Below are positions 11,700 through 24,799 of a DNA stretch of 64,000 nt, in pieces (the stretch's first letter is position 1; every line of letters begins with the position of its first letter). The stretch covers positions 82,308,745 through 82,372,744 of the forward strand of contig CM060175.1 of the NCBI GenBank assembly GCA_030549775.1, read 5' to 3'. Origin of the DNA: Tamarix chinensis (lineage: Eukaryota; Streptophyta; Magnoliopsida; Caryophyllales; Tamaricaceae). The translations under genes were made by a program, and so were the position numbers. A model generated the notes under the pieces. It worked only from the letters and a program-made list of their open reading frames with translations. It did not search any database and was not told the DNA's origin.

Positions 11700-14600
11700 T
11701 GTAATACCCCATTTTTAGAAACCCTAATTATAATTGGTAATTATGTGTATTAGTTGTAATAATTATTTAAGGATATTTTATATTAAATATATTTTTAATA
11801 TATGTAATATTATTATGACTTATTAGTTATAAATTTTAATTAGGCTAAAATATGCTAAAGGGTGTGTATTAAAATTTAAACCTAAGTTGGGATCGTAATG
11901 GGTATCCATTTTGTCTAATAAATCTATTTCGGTAATCGAATAATTTTTATCCGGATATTTTACCCTAAATCTTTACCTAAATAATTTACCCATATCTTAT
12001 ACTAAATTTACTAAACTCACCCTACCCTTCCTCCCCGGTACAACCATCCATCACACTACTCTCCTGCCATGCACGATTCCCTCCCCCTTGTTTTGGTCCT
12101 CCTTTCCTTTCACGCCATACTCTTCTTAACCTCTTCATTTTATCTATTTTGGGTCGTGTGTTAACCCTCCCAAATAGGCCACACACTCCCTCCTTCTCCC
12201 GAGCTCCCTCGTGCAAGAAAAAAACTCCATCGTCGTTCTTGTTTTCCACCATTTTTACCCCCATCAGAAACTCCCACCAAACCTCCTCTTTTTTCTTCAC
12301 GTTCCCTTGCTGTTGCCCCTGCCTTTGCTGTAGCAAGAGCTGCCGTTCCACACCCCCAAGCTGCAGCAAAATTGGCCAAAACAGCCCCCCAAGATGCAGC
12401 AAAAATTTCCCATAACCACCCCCAAACTACACACAAAATCACCAACCGATAACTTCCACCAAACCCCTTCTCCTTGCTACAACCCCTACCTTTGTTGCAG
12501 CAAGATCTGTCATTCCTACCCCTAGCTGCAGCAAGAGCTACTGAAACCTGTCCCCAACCTGCAGCAAACTCCATCGAAGCCCAACACACCCACCTTCGGC
12601 CATTTTAGCCGAATCTCCCCCTTATGCTGCACCATTTTCCACCAAAGCTCCTTCTCCTCATTCAACCCTTTGTGTTGTACCTTTTCTTCTCCTTTTTCTG
12701 CACCATTTTCTTTTTTTATCCCCTCCCAAGCATTGGCCAAGTCCACCATTACCACCCTTCACTTTCTCAGCCGAAAGCCTTCCTCCTTTGGTGCTAAGAT
12801 TTTTGTTATTTTCCTCTTACTTATTTGACTGGTTAGTGGCCCTAAATTATTTTAGTATTTGTGGATTATTATTATTTAGTATTATATTCTAATATATTTA
12901 TGTGATTGGGTGTTAATTTATTAGGTAATATTTGAGGATCTCGGAGAAGATGATTTTTGGCGCTTTTTGTGTAAACTTGGATTTAGGTAAATCTAATCAC
13001 TCTTAAGGTGGTAGAATTTATGTGCGAGTATGCTATGATTGTTTAGACCTATAATCATGCTAGGGTTTTATATTCTTCAAGTATTATGACACGCATAATA
13101 AAATTATGGTACACATGATTATCGAAAGCGAAGTATATGCATGAGTAATATATTGTATGGTTTATGTATGCATAAATAGGGTATTTTTAGGGTTGTGTGC
13201 TTGTCAAGTGAGGATTTAAATGCCATGCTAATTAATCCATGATCATAATTACATGGTATTTATGTTCAATATAAATAGCATAAAAACATACACGCACGAT
13301 TAGGGTTAAAATACAATAATTGTTATTCGCATATTGTAGGGTTAGAGATTTTTCCCTATATGTACCATGATGATAATTACCATATTAAATGTCATATTAT
13401 GCTTAACATATATATGTACACGCTGCATGGAACATGTGACACATGAATAATGCATGATAAGGGTTTTTGAGGGCACAACTCAATAAATGTATGAAAAGTG
13501 GAAAATATAGTAAATCGCTAAATCGTAAAAATTACTTATGTGCTAAAATATTGTGAATAATTATCTTTTAGTCTTTTCATGAAAAATTGCTCATAATAAT
13601 AATTTTTGGTACGGAATTGGATAAAAATGATGAAATTAGGGTTTTAAGGGTATTTTGGTCATTTTCGACCTAATGCACTTAATGTGAATAACTGGACATA
13701 GGATGACCTTAGACTTTTTTATAGGTTGACCTTAGTGTTGACTTTGACTTTGACATAGACCGATGACCTTAGGGTTTAGTCGAATAATTGGAAATAATGG
13801 AAAACATTTAAGTATGGAAATAGAAATGATTGTGCGGTATGAAATGTTTGTGATCATCTCATAAAATTACTAATACCCAAAGTGGAATATCTTGAATTTG
13901 AAAATGGTTGCTCTCTATGGTTAGGTACCCTAGAGATGAGGTGTTAGCTCCCATTTAAGTTGGTTCGCTGGTGTACCTATGTGCCCCAGCAAAGCCCCTA
14001 TCTACTATATAGGTGACCTAAGAGCCCTATAGGGGATATTGATACTTAAGGATTAGGTGACCGAGGTTGGAGGATACTGTGTTGCCTATGTGTGTCGGTA
14101 TGACTAGGCGTACCGATGTGTCCCTAGGTTCTAGAGTACGGGTATTGTGTTGCCTTCATGCACCAATATGACCAAGTGTACCTCAGTATCCCTAGGTTGA
14201 TTGTATCCCCTCGAGTAATATAAATAATAAAGGAATACTTGCTAATGGCCTTGGTATATATTGTTGGGTTTGGTAGTTACCATAGTACCCTATCTCATTT
14301 TTGGTATATATTAGATTGATGGTTCAGTAGTTGCCTTAGTGCCCTACTATGTTAATTGGAATTGGTTTGATTAGTCGGCTTCGGCCATGGATTTTGATAT
14401 GGTTATTGTGTACCTTGAAATGACGTAGCTTGGTTGAGTATGGTTGAATGTTGAGGATCAAAATCTAATGTCATATATTTGTACTTATGTATGGATCCAT
14501 GATTTATATTATTATGGCATGTGCTTGTGTTTGAGCATGTTTTGGATCATTGCGTGATTATATGCAACATGGATATGCTACCTCTTGCGAGGTATTGTGA

Positions 14601-15051
14601 TTAAATCAGTACAATGAAGTTGTACTGATACTACATTTACATATGACTATGTGAAGGCCATGGAGTGGCATGAAGCTTATAAGAGTGGCCAAGATAAGTA
14701 AAGCCCTTGGGAAGAGGTTCCATTATCATAATGGGCATACGGGTCTAAGAGTTAGGAAAAACCGGTGTTATACCTACGAGTACTAGTTTTTTTATATTGG
14801 TTTTCTTTGGATTATTATGTCCCAAGCTATCTTTTGATTATTATTGTTGCACAAAAAATATTTATCTATAACCTTTATTTATGTAATCTCTCTTATTTCT
14901 ACTAATTTGTTTTTGGTTTGGTTGGTTTAGCCTTAGCACTTAGCAAAAGAAAGGTGAGGGAACCAAACTTTTTCTAAGTGTGATGGTAACACCCATTAAC
15001 TTTGGTAATTGCAAAACAAAATTTTTAAGTACTAAAAATTGGGGTGTTCTA
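11700..15051 (+). mobile_element. complete LTR-like element II-1 nested in I-1
   Basis: It starts TGTAATACCCC at 11700 and ends GGGGTGTTCTA at 15051 (3352 bp), with a perfect 5-bp duplication AAGAT (11695-11699 and 15052-15056). Family II differs from family I in its body: a shorter C-rich tract (12000-12790) with repeated TGCAGCAA, and a region at 13920-14220 with CCGATGTG/CCCTAGG-type repeats instead of the CCACCGG array. The 3' part shares the TCAGTAC palindrome (14606-14628) and the CTTAGCACTTAG...CTAAGTGTG stem with family I. No coding domain is seen. I infer a solo LTR of a related lineage. Confidence 0.8.
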
Positions 15052-16068
15052 AAGATTCCCTGGAGACCGATCCATCGACGAATAATAGTGGTCAAGTGCG
15101 TTCTTCCCTGAAGTATTTTTGGTCCACTGGCTATAATAGTGGAGGATCCTTAGCTCAATAAACTAAACATTGGATGTTAATAAAGAATGGAAAAACACAA
15201 ACCACTAACAATGGAACACCATGTGAGTCGGGACTAAACTAGTCCACCGGCAAATAATAGTGGCCAGGAGCATTTTGCTCTGAAATATATTCCGGTCTAC
15301 CAGTTATAATAATGGAGTTATTGCAGTCACATGGATATAATTTGAAAGATGATAACTAAATAATGATTAATTAATGTCTTAAGACCAAAAGAGTTACTTT
15401 CATCCTCATAATCTATTATTATAATATAAGATCAGCCTTGATACCTATCATTCTCTGCGTATGGTACGGTATTGCTAAGTGAATGGGCTTTGTACTATGC
15501 ACTTCTTATTGTATGAGGCGTTGCACTGTGTATTATCTCTTAATTTGATTATGGTTATCTCTATGCCTGCGCATGTTATCGTTGTATATCGTTACGTATT
15601 ATATGTTGCATACGGGCCTTACCTTTCAATTTGATATAAAGGGTTACTTAGTACCATAATACTGAAGGGTTCTATTTGTGAACCCCTACCTATTCAATGG
15701 ACAGTATCCCTTGTAGGACTATTGCATGTGATATTCAAGCGGGTATCCAGTACGAGCGTAAGGATTATCTAGGAAAGTTTTAGGATTTCTCTTCTACCTT
15801 TTTAATTCCTTGGTAAATGATCTTTATTCTTGTAACCATTATTGGTGGATTTTATTCTTGTAACAAATTTATTACGCTACTCTGATTTAAATAAATTTTG
15901 GGTTCGTACAAATTGTATTTTATTCTTTTAGCCTTGGTATTGGAACGATAGGAGGAAACCAGTCTAGTACTAAGTGTGACGGTAATATCCCCAAAATTTA
16001 TAATTTTTTCTTTCGTAGAATTTTTAATAAGACGAAATTTTTCAGTAGTAAATTTTAGGGGTGTTACA
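15052..16068 (+). mobile_element. LTR-like element I-1, third segment and 3' end
   Basis: Completes I-1 after II-1: the remaining motif array copies (15066-15320), the 3' body and the terminus AGGGGTGTTACA at 16068. No primer-binding site is recognisable in the following bases (GATATTGG...), consistent with a solo LTR or the 3' LTR of an element. Confidence 0.75.
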
Positions 16069-17258
16069 GATATTGGAAAAATGTTAGGGGTATGTGGTGT
16101 ATAACTCTAATGTGAAATAAAGGGTTTATGGGTATGAGGCATAGTGTGATTTACTAAAGTGAAATAGGTGATTGAGTGTCAAATATTAAGTGGGTATTGA
16201 GCGGGTTTTTAGGCATAGTTAGGACTTAACTAGAGTAATAAAACTAGGAAAAGAATTTGGTTTTCATGGGAAGGAGTGGTCACGTGCGAATTAAGAGGGG
16301 TAAGGGTGGTCATTTCACTCTTTTTGTAATTGAAATGTGTAAAAATGAGTTAATTAAGGATTTATTGAGAAAAATTGAAATAAATCTTAAAATTTCATGT
16401 GAATGTGATGATTAATTTTAGAAACCCATAAATATAAAAATATTCGATATCATAGTTGGTTTGAAGTTGACGGATGGAAAACTTGCAAAAATGATAAAAA
16501 TCATATAATATGTGGAAAAATGTTTTTTTTTTTGCAAATGGTATAAAAAAATAATGAAAGGTCTAAATAGGTAAAAGTTGATGCAAAAAAATTTTGAAAC
16601 ATAAAATGTGTAATAATATTTGATCTCAGAACTCGTTTAGATTCTAAGCAAATGAAAATGGAAATTGTCTCAGCACACAAATAGAGATTTTCATGATTTA
16701 ATAATTTAGAAGAAATCAAAGAAAAAATGAAACCAAATAAGTTGGTAAACTTAGAAACAAATTTAGGAAGAGCTAAAAATTTTGGACAAGTTAAAAATAT
16801 AAGAAATGACTAAATTAGAATAATCACAAAAAATATAACTTTTTACAAATTAACAAAATGAACCAAAAAATGCTCGAATTTAATACAAATGGACTAAAAA
16901 TCAATATTAAAATTTTATTAACATATTACAAGTCTAATTACATAGTAATTAATATTAGAAAATTATTATGTTACATTATCACCCTCCTTAATCTAAGGAA
17001 CAATAGGTCGAGGGAAGTAATGGAGAGTGAGTCAAATAAAAGTAGGCAAAACAATAAAGTGAGGATCGGAGAAAGAAAAATCCAATGGGTACAATGGCCA
17101 AACAGAAAAGGTAAATGAAGATGAATCCTTTAGAGGAGAAGAGTAAATGAAACCAATGTTTACTAGAGAATAACCATCCAAGACCAAAAGTTGGAGGAGC
17201 AAGTTATTGAAAATGAATGTTAGAGGATTAGAAAATCATGAAAAATGAGTCAGAGAGG
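16069..17258. other. AT-rich intergenic DNA, no gene seen
   Basis: AT-rich sequence between I-1 and the first 181-bp direct repeat. Short open frames (for example 16501-16719 minus, 16858-17118 plus) show no recognisable domain and have the Lys/Asn/Ile/Phe-rich composition expected of AT-rich DNA. Its repeat affiliation is not determined. Confidence 0.6.
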
Positions 17259-17439
17259 TAGGGATCAACAAAATCGAGATGGGTGGAATAAATTGTTACG
17301 GTTTAAAAGATTAGAGAAAGAAAGAAAACAATGGAAGTAAATATCAAAACAAGCATATTTCACATAATAAGGGATTGAGAAAGGTAAATCATGAGTATAA
17401 GGATTTCAAGAAAAGAGAAACCAATGAGATAAAGGGTAA
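17259..17439. repeat. 181-bp direct repeat, left copy flanking I-4
   Basis: The block begins TAGGGATCAACAAAATCG and ends GATAAAGGGTAA. The same block is at 22188-22368, a constant offset of 4929 bases. By eye I find one difference (A at about 17323, T in the right copy). The two copies directly abut the two ends of I-4. This is host DNA, not LTR sequence. Confidence 0.9.
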
Positions 17440-18109
17440 CACCCCAAAATTCACTAAATTTTTTTTTTCTTAAAAGCGGAAGCAATTAAATTAGAAGCAC
17501 TGAAAACCTATGAATTCTGGAAGTGTTACCGCCACACTTAGTACCAGACCGGTTCTCTCCGACCGTTCCAGTACCAAGTGCTAAGGCTAAGAAAAGAAAT
17601 AATCAATACAATTCAATTTCCGAACAAGCATTAAACGGTTGTAAAACAAAATCAGAGTACGCATCAAGAAATGTAATTCATTTCCAAAAGAGAATTAAAC
17701 TTACAACCAATAAAAGATTAACAAAAAGAATTAGAGTCATATAAAGACTATAATATGGCCACAACTCTCTTGAATCTCGAGCCAAACATGCTCAACACTC
17801 AGCCCCAACTGATATCTCGCCCACCTGCACAAATCAGAAGGGCATACTACTCGTGGGAATGAGCAGCACCCATAAAAAGGGTGATCAGTACGCTACGTAC
17901 TGAGTAAGGTAACCGAGCACTAAGGCCAACACGTAAGCACATAATCCATGCAGAATAATAACAGGGCATAATCCAACATAACAACATAAAGGTATATGAA
18001 CAATTCAGGTAAAAGTACAAAGGCCCATATAATCCAGATTAATTGTTTAATTAATCTCTTATCAGAATCCGATTCACACCATGCCTTTTATCAATCCATG
18101 CGAGCAGAG

Positions 18110-18520
18110 GAACAACCCACTATTATAACCGGTGGGCCGGTCACAATAGAGCATCATGCCCTAACCACTATTATTACCGGTGGATCGGTCACAATAGAGC
18201 ATCATGCCCTAACCACTATTATTACCGGTGGATCGGTCACACATAGGGTAGCAACCCTAACCACTATTCCTAACCGGTGGATCGGTTTGGTTCCTCCTCG
18301 CATGGTGTTCCACTGTAAGTAATTAATATCTTTTAAGTGTCTTTAACAAACTCGGGTTCGTTTTTATTGAGCTCGAGTCCCCCACTATTATTCGCCGGTG
18401 GACCGGACACTTGCGGGACAAAGTCCACACCACTATTATTTGCCGGTGGACCGGTCTCACATAGGGTAATAACCCTAACCACTATTCCTAACCGGTGGAT
18501 CGGTTGGACCCGGCTCAATA
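18110..18520 (-). repeat. CCACCGG...ATAATAGTGG motif array in I-4
   Basis: On the plus strand it reads CCACTATTATTACCGGTGG and variants, repeated about six times, with GGTGTTCCACTGTAAGTAAT as central spacer. Several copies show a strong CCGGTCCACCGG-type inverted repeat. Small open frames here only mirror the repeat. Confidence 0.85.
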
Positions 18521-18879
18521 ATCTTTCGCTTTAAGTGATTAATATCTTAAATATTTTATTCAAAGACTTCACCCTGGTCATGCATGAATCAACACACATC
18601 ACAAATCACAAATCACAATTACTCTTTAATCACCAAATATACTTGATACGACAAAAACCCTAACCAGTTGCACCAAACCCTAATTATCCACACGAACCCT
18701 AGCTCGGTTTCCTACGCACCCATATAATGCTCCACACACTATTTTCCCTTCAAATGTTCAATCACCCAAACAACACTTACAAAAATTTCCTCAAATCCCA
18801 AATCCGCGTTCTATACGTAAACTTCACTCTCATACAAACTTTACACATCCCATGCAATTATTAACTTCCATGCAAACCC

Positions 18880-19560
18880 TAATACCACCATACAACCATT
18901 AACCATTATGCAAAACCCAAAATCTCATCATACAAGACCCGAGATTCAATCCACATAACCCAAAGATCCATTCATACCAAACCCTAGATTCAAACCATAT
19001 AAAACCCAAAGATTCATCCATACCAAACTAAGTATCCATCCTTACCAAACCCTAAGTTCAAACCATATACAACCCAAATATTCATTCACACAAAACCCTA
19101 AATTCAATCCATACCAACACAAAGATTCAAATCATATAAAACCCAAAGATTTTTTTACATAATACAATTGATTAGATTCTCCCCTTTCATAACCACAAAT
19201 TATATTCTCCCATACAAGACTATAAGTTAGATTCTCCCACATAAAATCATAATTAGAATCTCCCAAGCAAAACCATAATTTGGATTAATTGGATTCCCCC
19301 AAACAAATCATAAATTAGATTCTCCCACTCAAATCATAAATTAGGTTCTCCCATATAATGTCATAAATTACATTCTCCCCAAATAACGTCTTACATTAGA
19401 TTCTCCCTAACAAACCATAAATTCAATTCTCCCATATAACATCATAAGTTATATTGTCTCCCACAAAACCATACAAAACCATAAGTTAAACTTCCCCATA
19501 TAAAACCATAAATTATATTCTCCATACCAAAACCTCAAAAATCATAAATCAGATTCTCAC
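18880..19560 (-). repeat. two-type minisatellite in I-4
   Basis: Plus-strand units of about 30-40 bp: first CATACCAAACCCTAGATTCA-like (to about 19140), then ATTAGATTCTCCCA/AATCATAA-like (about 19160-19540). The array lies between the GGAGC palindrome and the motif array. I-6 holds an unrelated minisatellite at the same relative place. Confidence 0.75.
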
Positions 19561-20039
19561 ACACGAAACCCTAAAATTCTCCATTTTATTCCTTTACTCA
19601 TGAATCAATGGAATACTTAGGTCAACTCACATCCCTTAATCAACTTCTTTCTCCATCCTCCTTTTTCATCCTTTCTCCCACATAAAATCATATCAACGTC
19701 CTCACATGCATGTCTTACAGGGTCATACACAAATAATACACATGCCATACGAAAACATACTTCAACTCCATGTCATAGCATATACGGCATAATTAATAAT
19801 CATAAACATATAATGCATAGAATACGAGGCACACAATGAACATTAGCACTTAAAAGGCCTTAGCACCCCTTACCTAAAACGACACCGGTCTTGGAGCACG
19901 TTCCTACGCCTCCTTAGGGCTTAGACCAAATAATAACATATGAATAAAATAACCTTAACAAAATTCTAACTTTGCTAAAGACATAAAAATAATAGAGATA
20001 TTATAAACCTTGATAATATAGGGTTAAAGACTTTACCCT

Positions 20040-20640
20040 AATAATAACAATGATACTAATATAATAATATCAAAATTAATAAAACTACTATCAATGAGAA
20101 TATAAATAATAATAACAATAATAATAATAATAATAATAATAACAATAAAAATATCATATAAGTTTTCAAAATAACTAATGACTTACCATTTATTTAATAT
20201 TAATAATAAAATTAATAACATATATAATAATATTGAAATAATAAAGATAATGATAATATTATTATTAATGGTTATAAGAACAGTATAAACAATAATACTA
20301 AAATAAATAAGTGTGAATGTTAATACAAAATTAGGGCCTAAGATCTTCCAGAATAAATAATAAAACGATAATAATAATTATTCTAATAATTATAATATTA
20401 ATAATAATAATAAGAAGAAGAATGATAATAATCCCATAATAATTCAATTAATAACTTAAAATTCGAAACTATCAATAATATTGTTTTATTACCACTCTCC
20501 ACCCTGCAAGTACAATTCAGAATAAAATTTCTCATCAAATAATAATAAAACATATTAAGAATATAAATATTAAGAATAATAATAATGGTAATTATATGCA
20601 AATAATTGAAATAAATTAAATCAAGGCTTATAATAATATG
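20040..20640 (-). repeat. AAT microsatellite-rich block of I-4
   Basis: Dense AAT/ATA triplets with a pure AATAAT run near 20110-20145; the inverted counterpart of the ATT block in I-3 and I-6. Confidence 0.85.
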
Positions 20641-21138
20641 GAAAATGGTTGAGAGGGTCTAGGGTTCAACCTTAAGCTGGTGGGGATAGGTGGCACCGGC
20701 GGTGGTTCACGGCGGCGGCGACGGTGGCCGGAAAAACAGAAGAAAAGAGGGAAAGATGAATGTTGGGAAAAAGATAGGGAGAATTGAGGTGATATAAGAG
20801 GTGTTTATTGTTTCCCAGGAGGAGAGGGACAAAATGACGGTGGTGGTGCAGCCAAAGGTGGCGGCGCACGGCGGTGGAAGGCGGTTTAAGGCTTTGGTGT
20901 CAAAATTCCGGCGAGAACGAGCATCCAACTTGGCACGGCTATGGAGGCTCGTGCAAGAAGAATCGAGAGGTAAAAATAGTTTGGTTAACTAGAGGAACTT
21001 TCAGGGAAGAGAATGGAATGTTTCGGTGGCGCTGATGTTGGCCGAAGGTGGCGGAAGAGGCGTCTGAAGTTGGGGTGGCGGCAGCTCGGGCCGAGGGTTT
21101 CGGGGAAGAAAAGAAATCCAAAAGTCCTACCATTAGGC

Positions 21139-21146
21139 TATTTATA
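21139..21146 (-). promoter_or_regulatory. possible TATA box of LTR I-4
   Basis: TATAAATA on the minus strand (CTATAAATAGCC in context) inside the C-rich tract, about 1.05 kb from the LTR 5' end. The equivalent site in I-6 is about 1.0 kb from its 5' end. Agreement between copies in opposite orientations supports a real LTR promoter element. Confidence 0.55.
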
Positions 21147-22187
21147 GATGTTGGAATGGATAAAGAGGAGCTGGAGGTCGACATGGAAGTGTTAAATGCA
21201 AGAATTTGGGCAGCCGGCGTCGGAAAACGGTCGGTCGACGTTTGGGTTGGTTCGAAGGTTCGCGGGGCTGGGGAGAGGAAACGGGCGAGATTTAACGTCG
21301 AATAATTACGCCAATTTATTCCTGGAGTTAAGAGGAAGACAATGAGACAAGAAACGGCCGGTATTAATCACCGTATCCGGAGAAGCCATTGACGGGGTCG
21401 AAGCTTGCGTCGCAGCGACGGAGGAGGAAGGAGGAAGAAGGAAGAAGGAAGGGAGGCGGTCGGATCGGCCGGGAAAAGAAAAGAAAAGGGGAAGAACCGG
21501 GCCGGTTCGCGCGTGGTCGAGTGTGCGTTTAATGGAACGACGAGGTTCGAGCGCAAAACGGGCGAAACGCCGCGTGGAGGGCGGAGGCAGGACGACGGCG
21601 CGGGCTGGGCCGTGCCGAAGAAGAAGAAGAAAGGAAAAAAAAGGAACTGGGCCGCGAGCTGGCCCAGTTCGGCGAGAGAAGAGGAAAAAGAAAAAAAAAG
21701 AAAAAGAAAGAAAAAGAAAAGGAAAAAGGAAGAAAGAAAAAGAAAAAGGGAAAAAGGAAAGGAGAAAATAATTAGATTAGGGTCAATTAAATTAATCTGA
21801 ATATTTAGAATATTTAAATAAAATAATATTTAAATCTTTTTTAGGCTAAATTAGGATTTTTAAAAGATTTTCCATAAATTCTATTTTAATTAGCAAAACA
21901 CCCTAATTTTCTTCCATTAATTTATTTATAAAATTAACATTAATTTGAAACTATTTTCTCCTCATTATTTTAAATAAAATAATTTATTTAAATAAATTCC
22001 CAAATTAAAATCCTTAATTAGCTCAAATACCCAAATTCCTCCTAATTAAAATACTTATAAATTTATTCTTGATTTTCCCTAATTAATTTCCTTTTTATTT
22101 TAATTAAAATAATTTATTTAATTAATCTTTATGATAAAACCTCATTTAAATATAATATTTAGAATTAGAAATTTTCGGGGCATTTCA

Positions 22188-22368
22188 TAGGGATCAACAA
22201 AATCGAGATGGGTGGAATAAATTGTTACGGTTTAAAAGATTAGAGAAAGAATGAAAACAATGGAAGTAAATATCAAAACAAGCATATTTCACATAATAAG
22301 GGATTGAGAAAGGTAAATCATGAGTATAAGGATTTCAAGAAAAGAGAAACCAATGAGATAAAGGGTAA
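22188..22368. repeat. 181-bp direct repeat, right copy flanking I-4
   Basis: Right copy of the block at 17259-17439, beginning directly after the I-4 end ...GGGGCATTTCA. After the copy the host text continues (AAGAAAGAACATC). The near-identity implies the duplication arose with, or not long after, the insertion. Confidence 0.9.
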
Positions 22369-24799
22369 AAGAAAGAACATCAATGAAGATAAGAGCCAGA
22401 AGAAGAGAAAATAAAAGGGTTTAAAATATCAAAGAAATAATTAATGAAAGAAAGGTTCAAAACGAGAGGAAAGGTGAAGCAAAATGAATAGCAATAAACA
22501 TGATCGTTAAGGTCAACAAAGAAAGTAACATGGCCAAGGGTCAACATCATCTAATTAGGACACTACCCCTTTAAAAGAGATCCCGATAAAACCTAATTAA
22601 AAACTGTGAAGAAGTGTAAATGGATAAAAATGTTGGAGGGAAAGAAATCAATGTAAATAAGGTTTAAAACAATGGAAAACAACAAGAGCCTTATATAAGA
22701 AACCCTAGTCTGAGCATGCATCTAAGACAAGGCTAGGAAAGAATGGTAAGAGCCAAGTTAATAAGTGATGCTAAAGTAAGGAAGAAGGGAGAAATTGAAT
22801 TATCATCAACTTGGTGTATCAAGATCCTACAATTTCCCAAGGGTTACCTTAAGCTCCTTGATGATATTATCCTTGTTGAGACAACTATGTGCTTTGCTAA
22901 ACTCTACTATTTATACCTTGAAAGCATCTTAGAGGGTATAAATAGGGTATAATGGAAAATAATGATAATTTAAAATTTTGCACAATAATTTATAGTGGTT
23001 ATAAGGCTTCAATGAACCTTTGCATTCACTAGTAAAAGATTATTTGTTTTGAATTTAAAACCTTCCTTTATTATGTATTAACGATGATCACTCTTTTAGG
23101 TTTATGAGCCAAAAATCTCAATGACTTCTCTTATAACTGATTTACACCTTATCCTAGTTATTCTTTATTAGGTTTATAAGCCAACAATTTCAATGACCTC
23201 TCATTGGAATGCTAGACACACATAAATTTTTTTTTATAATGGGATTTGTACAGAGTGTGTGATGATTACAAAGAATATTAAAATTACAAGAGATGAAAAT
23301 GAAAAAGCAACATGTGAGAAGTAATATGACCTAGAATAATGAGATTATAACTAAGAAAACTACACATATTGTGCTTAATCTTTGAACACAAAGATATTCT
23401 CAAGAAAATTCAAGCTATGAAAGCTTGAAGAATTTAATACTTGCAAAAGTTAGAGAGTAGATGAGAGAATTCAATCTATGTAATAAATTAGGTCAAATAT
23501 TATTATCTTTAAATCCAAAAACACTTTTATAACACTCTCTAAATAATAAATATGTTGGTTTCATTTAATGCAACACTCTCTGAGTAATAAATATGTTGGT
23601 TTCATTTAATGTAAAATAGGAGAACTCAATGGATAAATTTTTTCATCGCATAAGCAGACCAACCAAAATGATCAGATAACTAGTACCTAAATTTTGCTCA
23701 TAAAAAGGTTAGCATTAGACTTCAAAAACTAGCCATTGTAGTTCCCAATTATTTGGTCATGTCAGAATAGTTAACTAGTCTGAACCAATACAAGTAGAAT
23801 AAGGTAGGTTAGTGAGAAAATAGAGAGGATGAACTTTAAATGCTAACTAGTTGATTGGTCAAGAGTACCAGTTGATTAGTACCTAGTGTTGTGGCTATCA
23901 AAGTGGGAGATTTCAAAGAATCCAATTACCTATCAACTACTCTTGACCACCATTAAAATGGTCCCTAGTAAGAACCAATACACATTCTTTTGATTAAATC
24001 GGCATTGGACAACTTTATGAAAGAAAAAAAAAGCATAACTTAAGATACAGAGCTTAGAATTGAGTGTCGTATTTCTTGTAGTAAAATATATATCTTAATC
24101 ATTCCAAAGAGTTATTATTCACCCAAAATTAATTTATATGATTTTTTTGGTAAATTTAAATCAAATGTAAAAGGGCTTTAAAAAGACTAATTTTGAACAT
24201 CCTTCTGCATAAATGCCTAAAACCATTTTATTATATTTGAAATCATTTTAAGACCTTTGAAAATTATATTTTAGAGAGGATTAGAAATATAAAAGCATTT
24301 TGATTCATTATTTCTCATAAAATTAACTCATTACAATAAAAACCTAAGCTTATATACTCTAATACACACACACACACATGCTCAAATGAAAATAAAAAAT
24401 ATAAAAATCTATGTCCAATAACAAGGGTTGAATTGCACCACAAAGTTATATTAGCTATTTTCCCACCAAATATGAAGATAATCAACCATACATGCTAACA
24501 TGTCATAACACACATAAAAACATGCTTAGGGAGAATTAATGACTAGCACCACCCATAAAAAGCATAGGTGGCCAAATGGCACACCAAACTCTTGAGCATT
24601 TTCTTTTATTACCAAACATGAAATAACATATGCTTATACTCACATAAATTCATGTGACATTAATTTATGCTTAACACATACTCATCATTTATTGCTTTTT
24701 TTTTAACATGATATCATCATGCATTCATGGTATTAATTTAGCACAAAAAAAAGCATATAGATCCTAAAAACAATTCTTCAAGCAAGAAAATAAAACTCT
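22369..24799. other. AT-rich intergenic DNA, no gene supported
   Basis: No recognisable protein domain. A short open frame at 22743-22952 has no motif I know. A 44-bp tandem duplication (AACACTCTCTRARTAATAAA then TATGTTGGTTTC) lies at about 23531-23616, and a (AC)n run at about 24364. The text around 23660-24000 contains repeated TTGATTAGTACC/GTTGATTGGTC-like words but I cannot assign a family. Confidence 0.55.

Larger units (their letters stand above)
17435..22187 (-). mobile_element. LTR-like element I-4, inverted
   Basis: Read on the minus strand, it begins TGAAATGCCCCG (22187 leftwards) and ends GGGGTGTTACC at 17435. The last base of the usual TGTTACA is changed, and GTAA is shared with the flanking repeat. 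Modules, inverted: AT-rich head (21780-22187), C-rich tract (20650-21770, read here as G-rich), AAT block, GGAGCACGTTCC palindrome, minisatellite (18880-19560), motif array (18110-18520), TCAGTAC palindrome (17885-17902), terminal stem (17529-17589). No coding domain. Unlike the other copies it lacks a clean 5-bp TSD and is instead flanked by the 181-bp duplication. Confidence 0.8.

Noticed and set aside
18970..19140. Interstitial telomere from repeated AACCCTA words
   Set aside because: The words are spaced within 30-40-bp minisatellite units and are not tandem heptamers.
17259..22368. The 181-bp repeats as LTRs of a 5-kb retrotransposon
   Set aside because: They lack TG...CA ends and any primer site, and the DNA between them is itself a recognisable inverted family I LTR.
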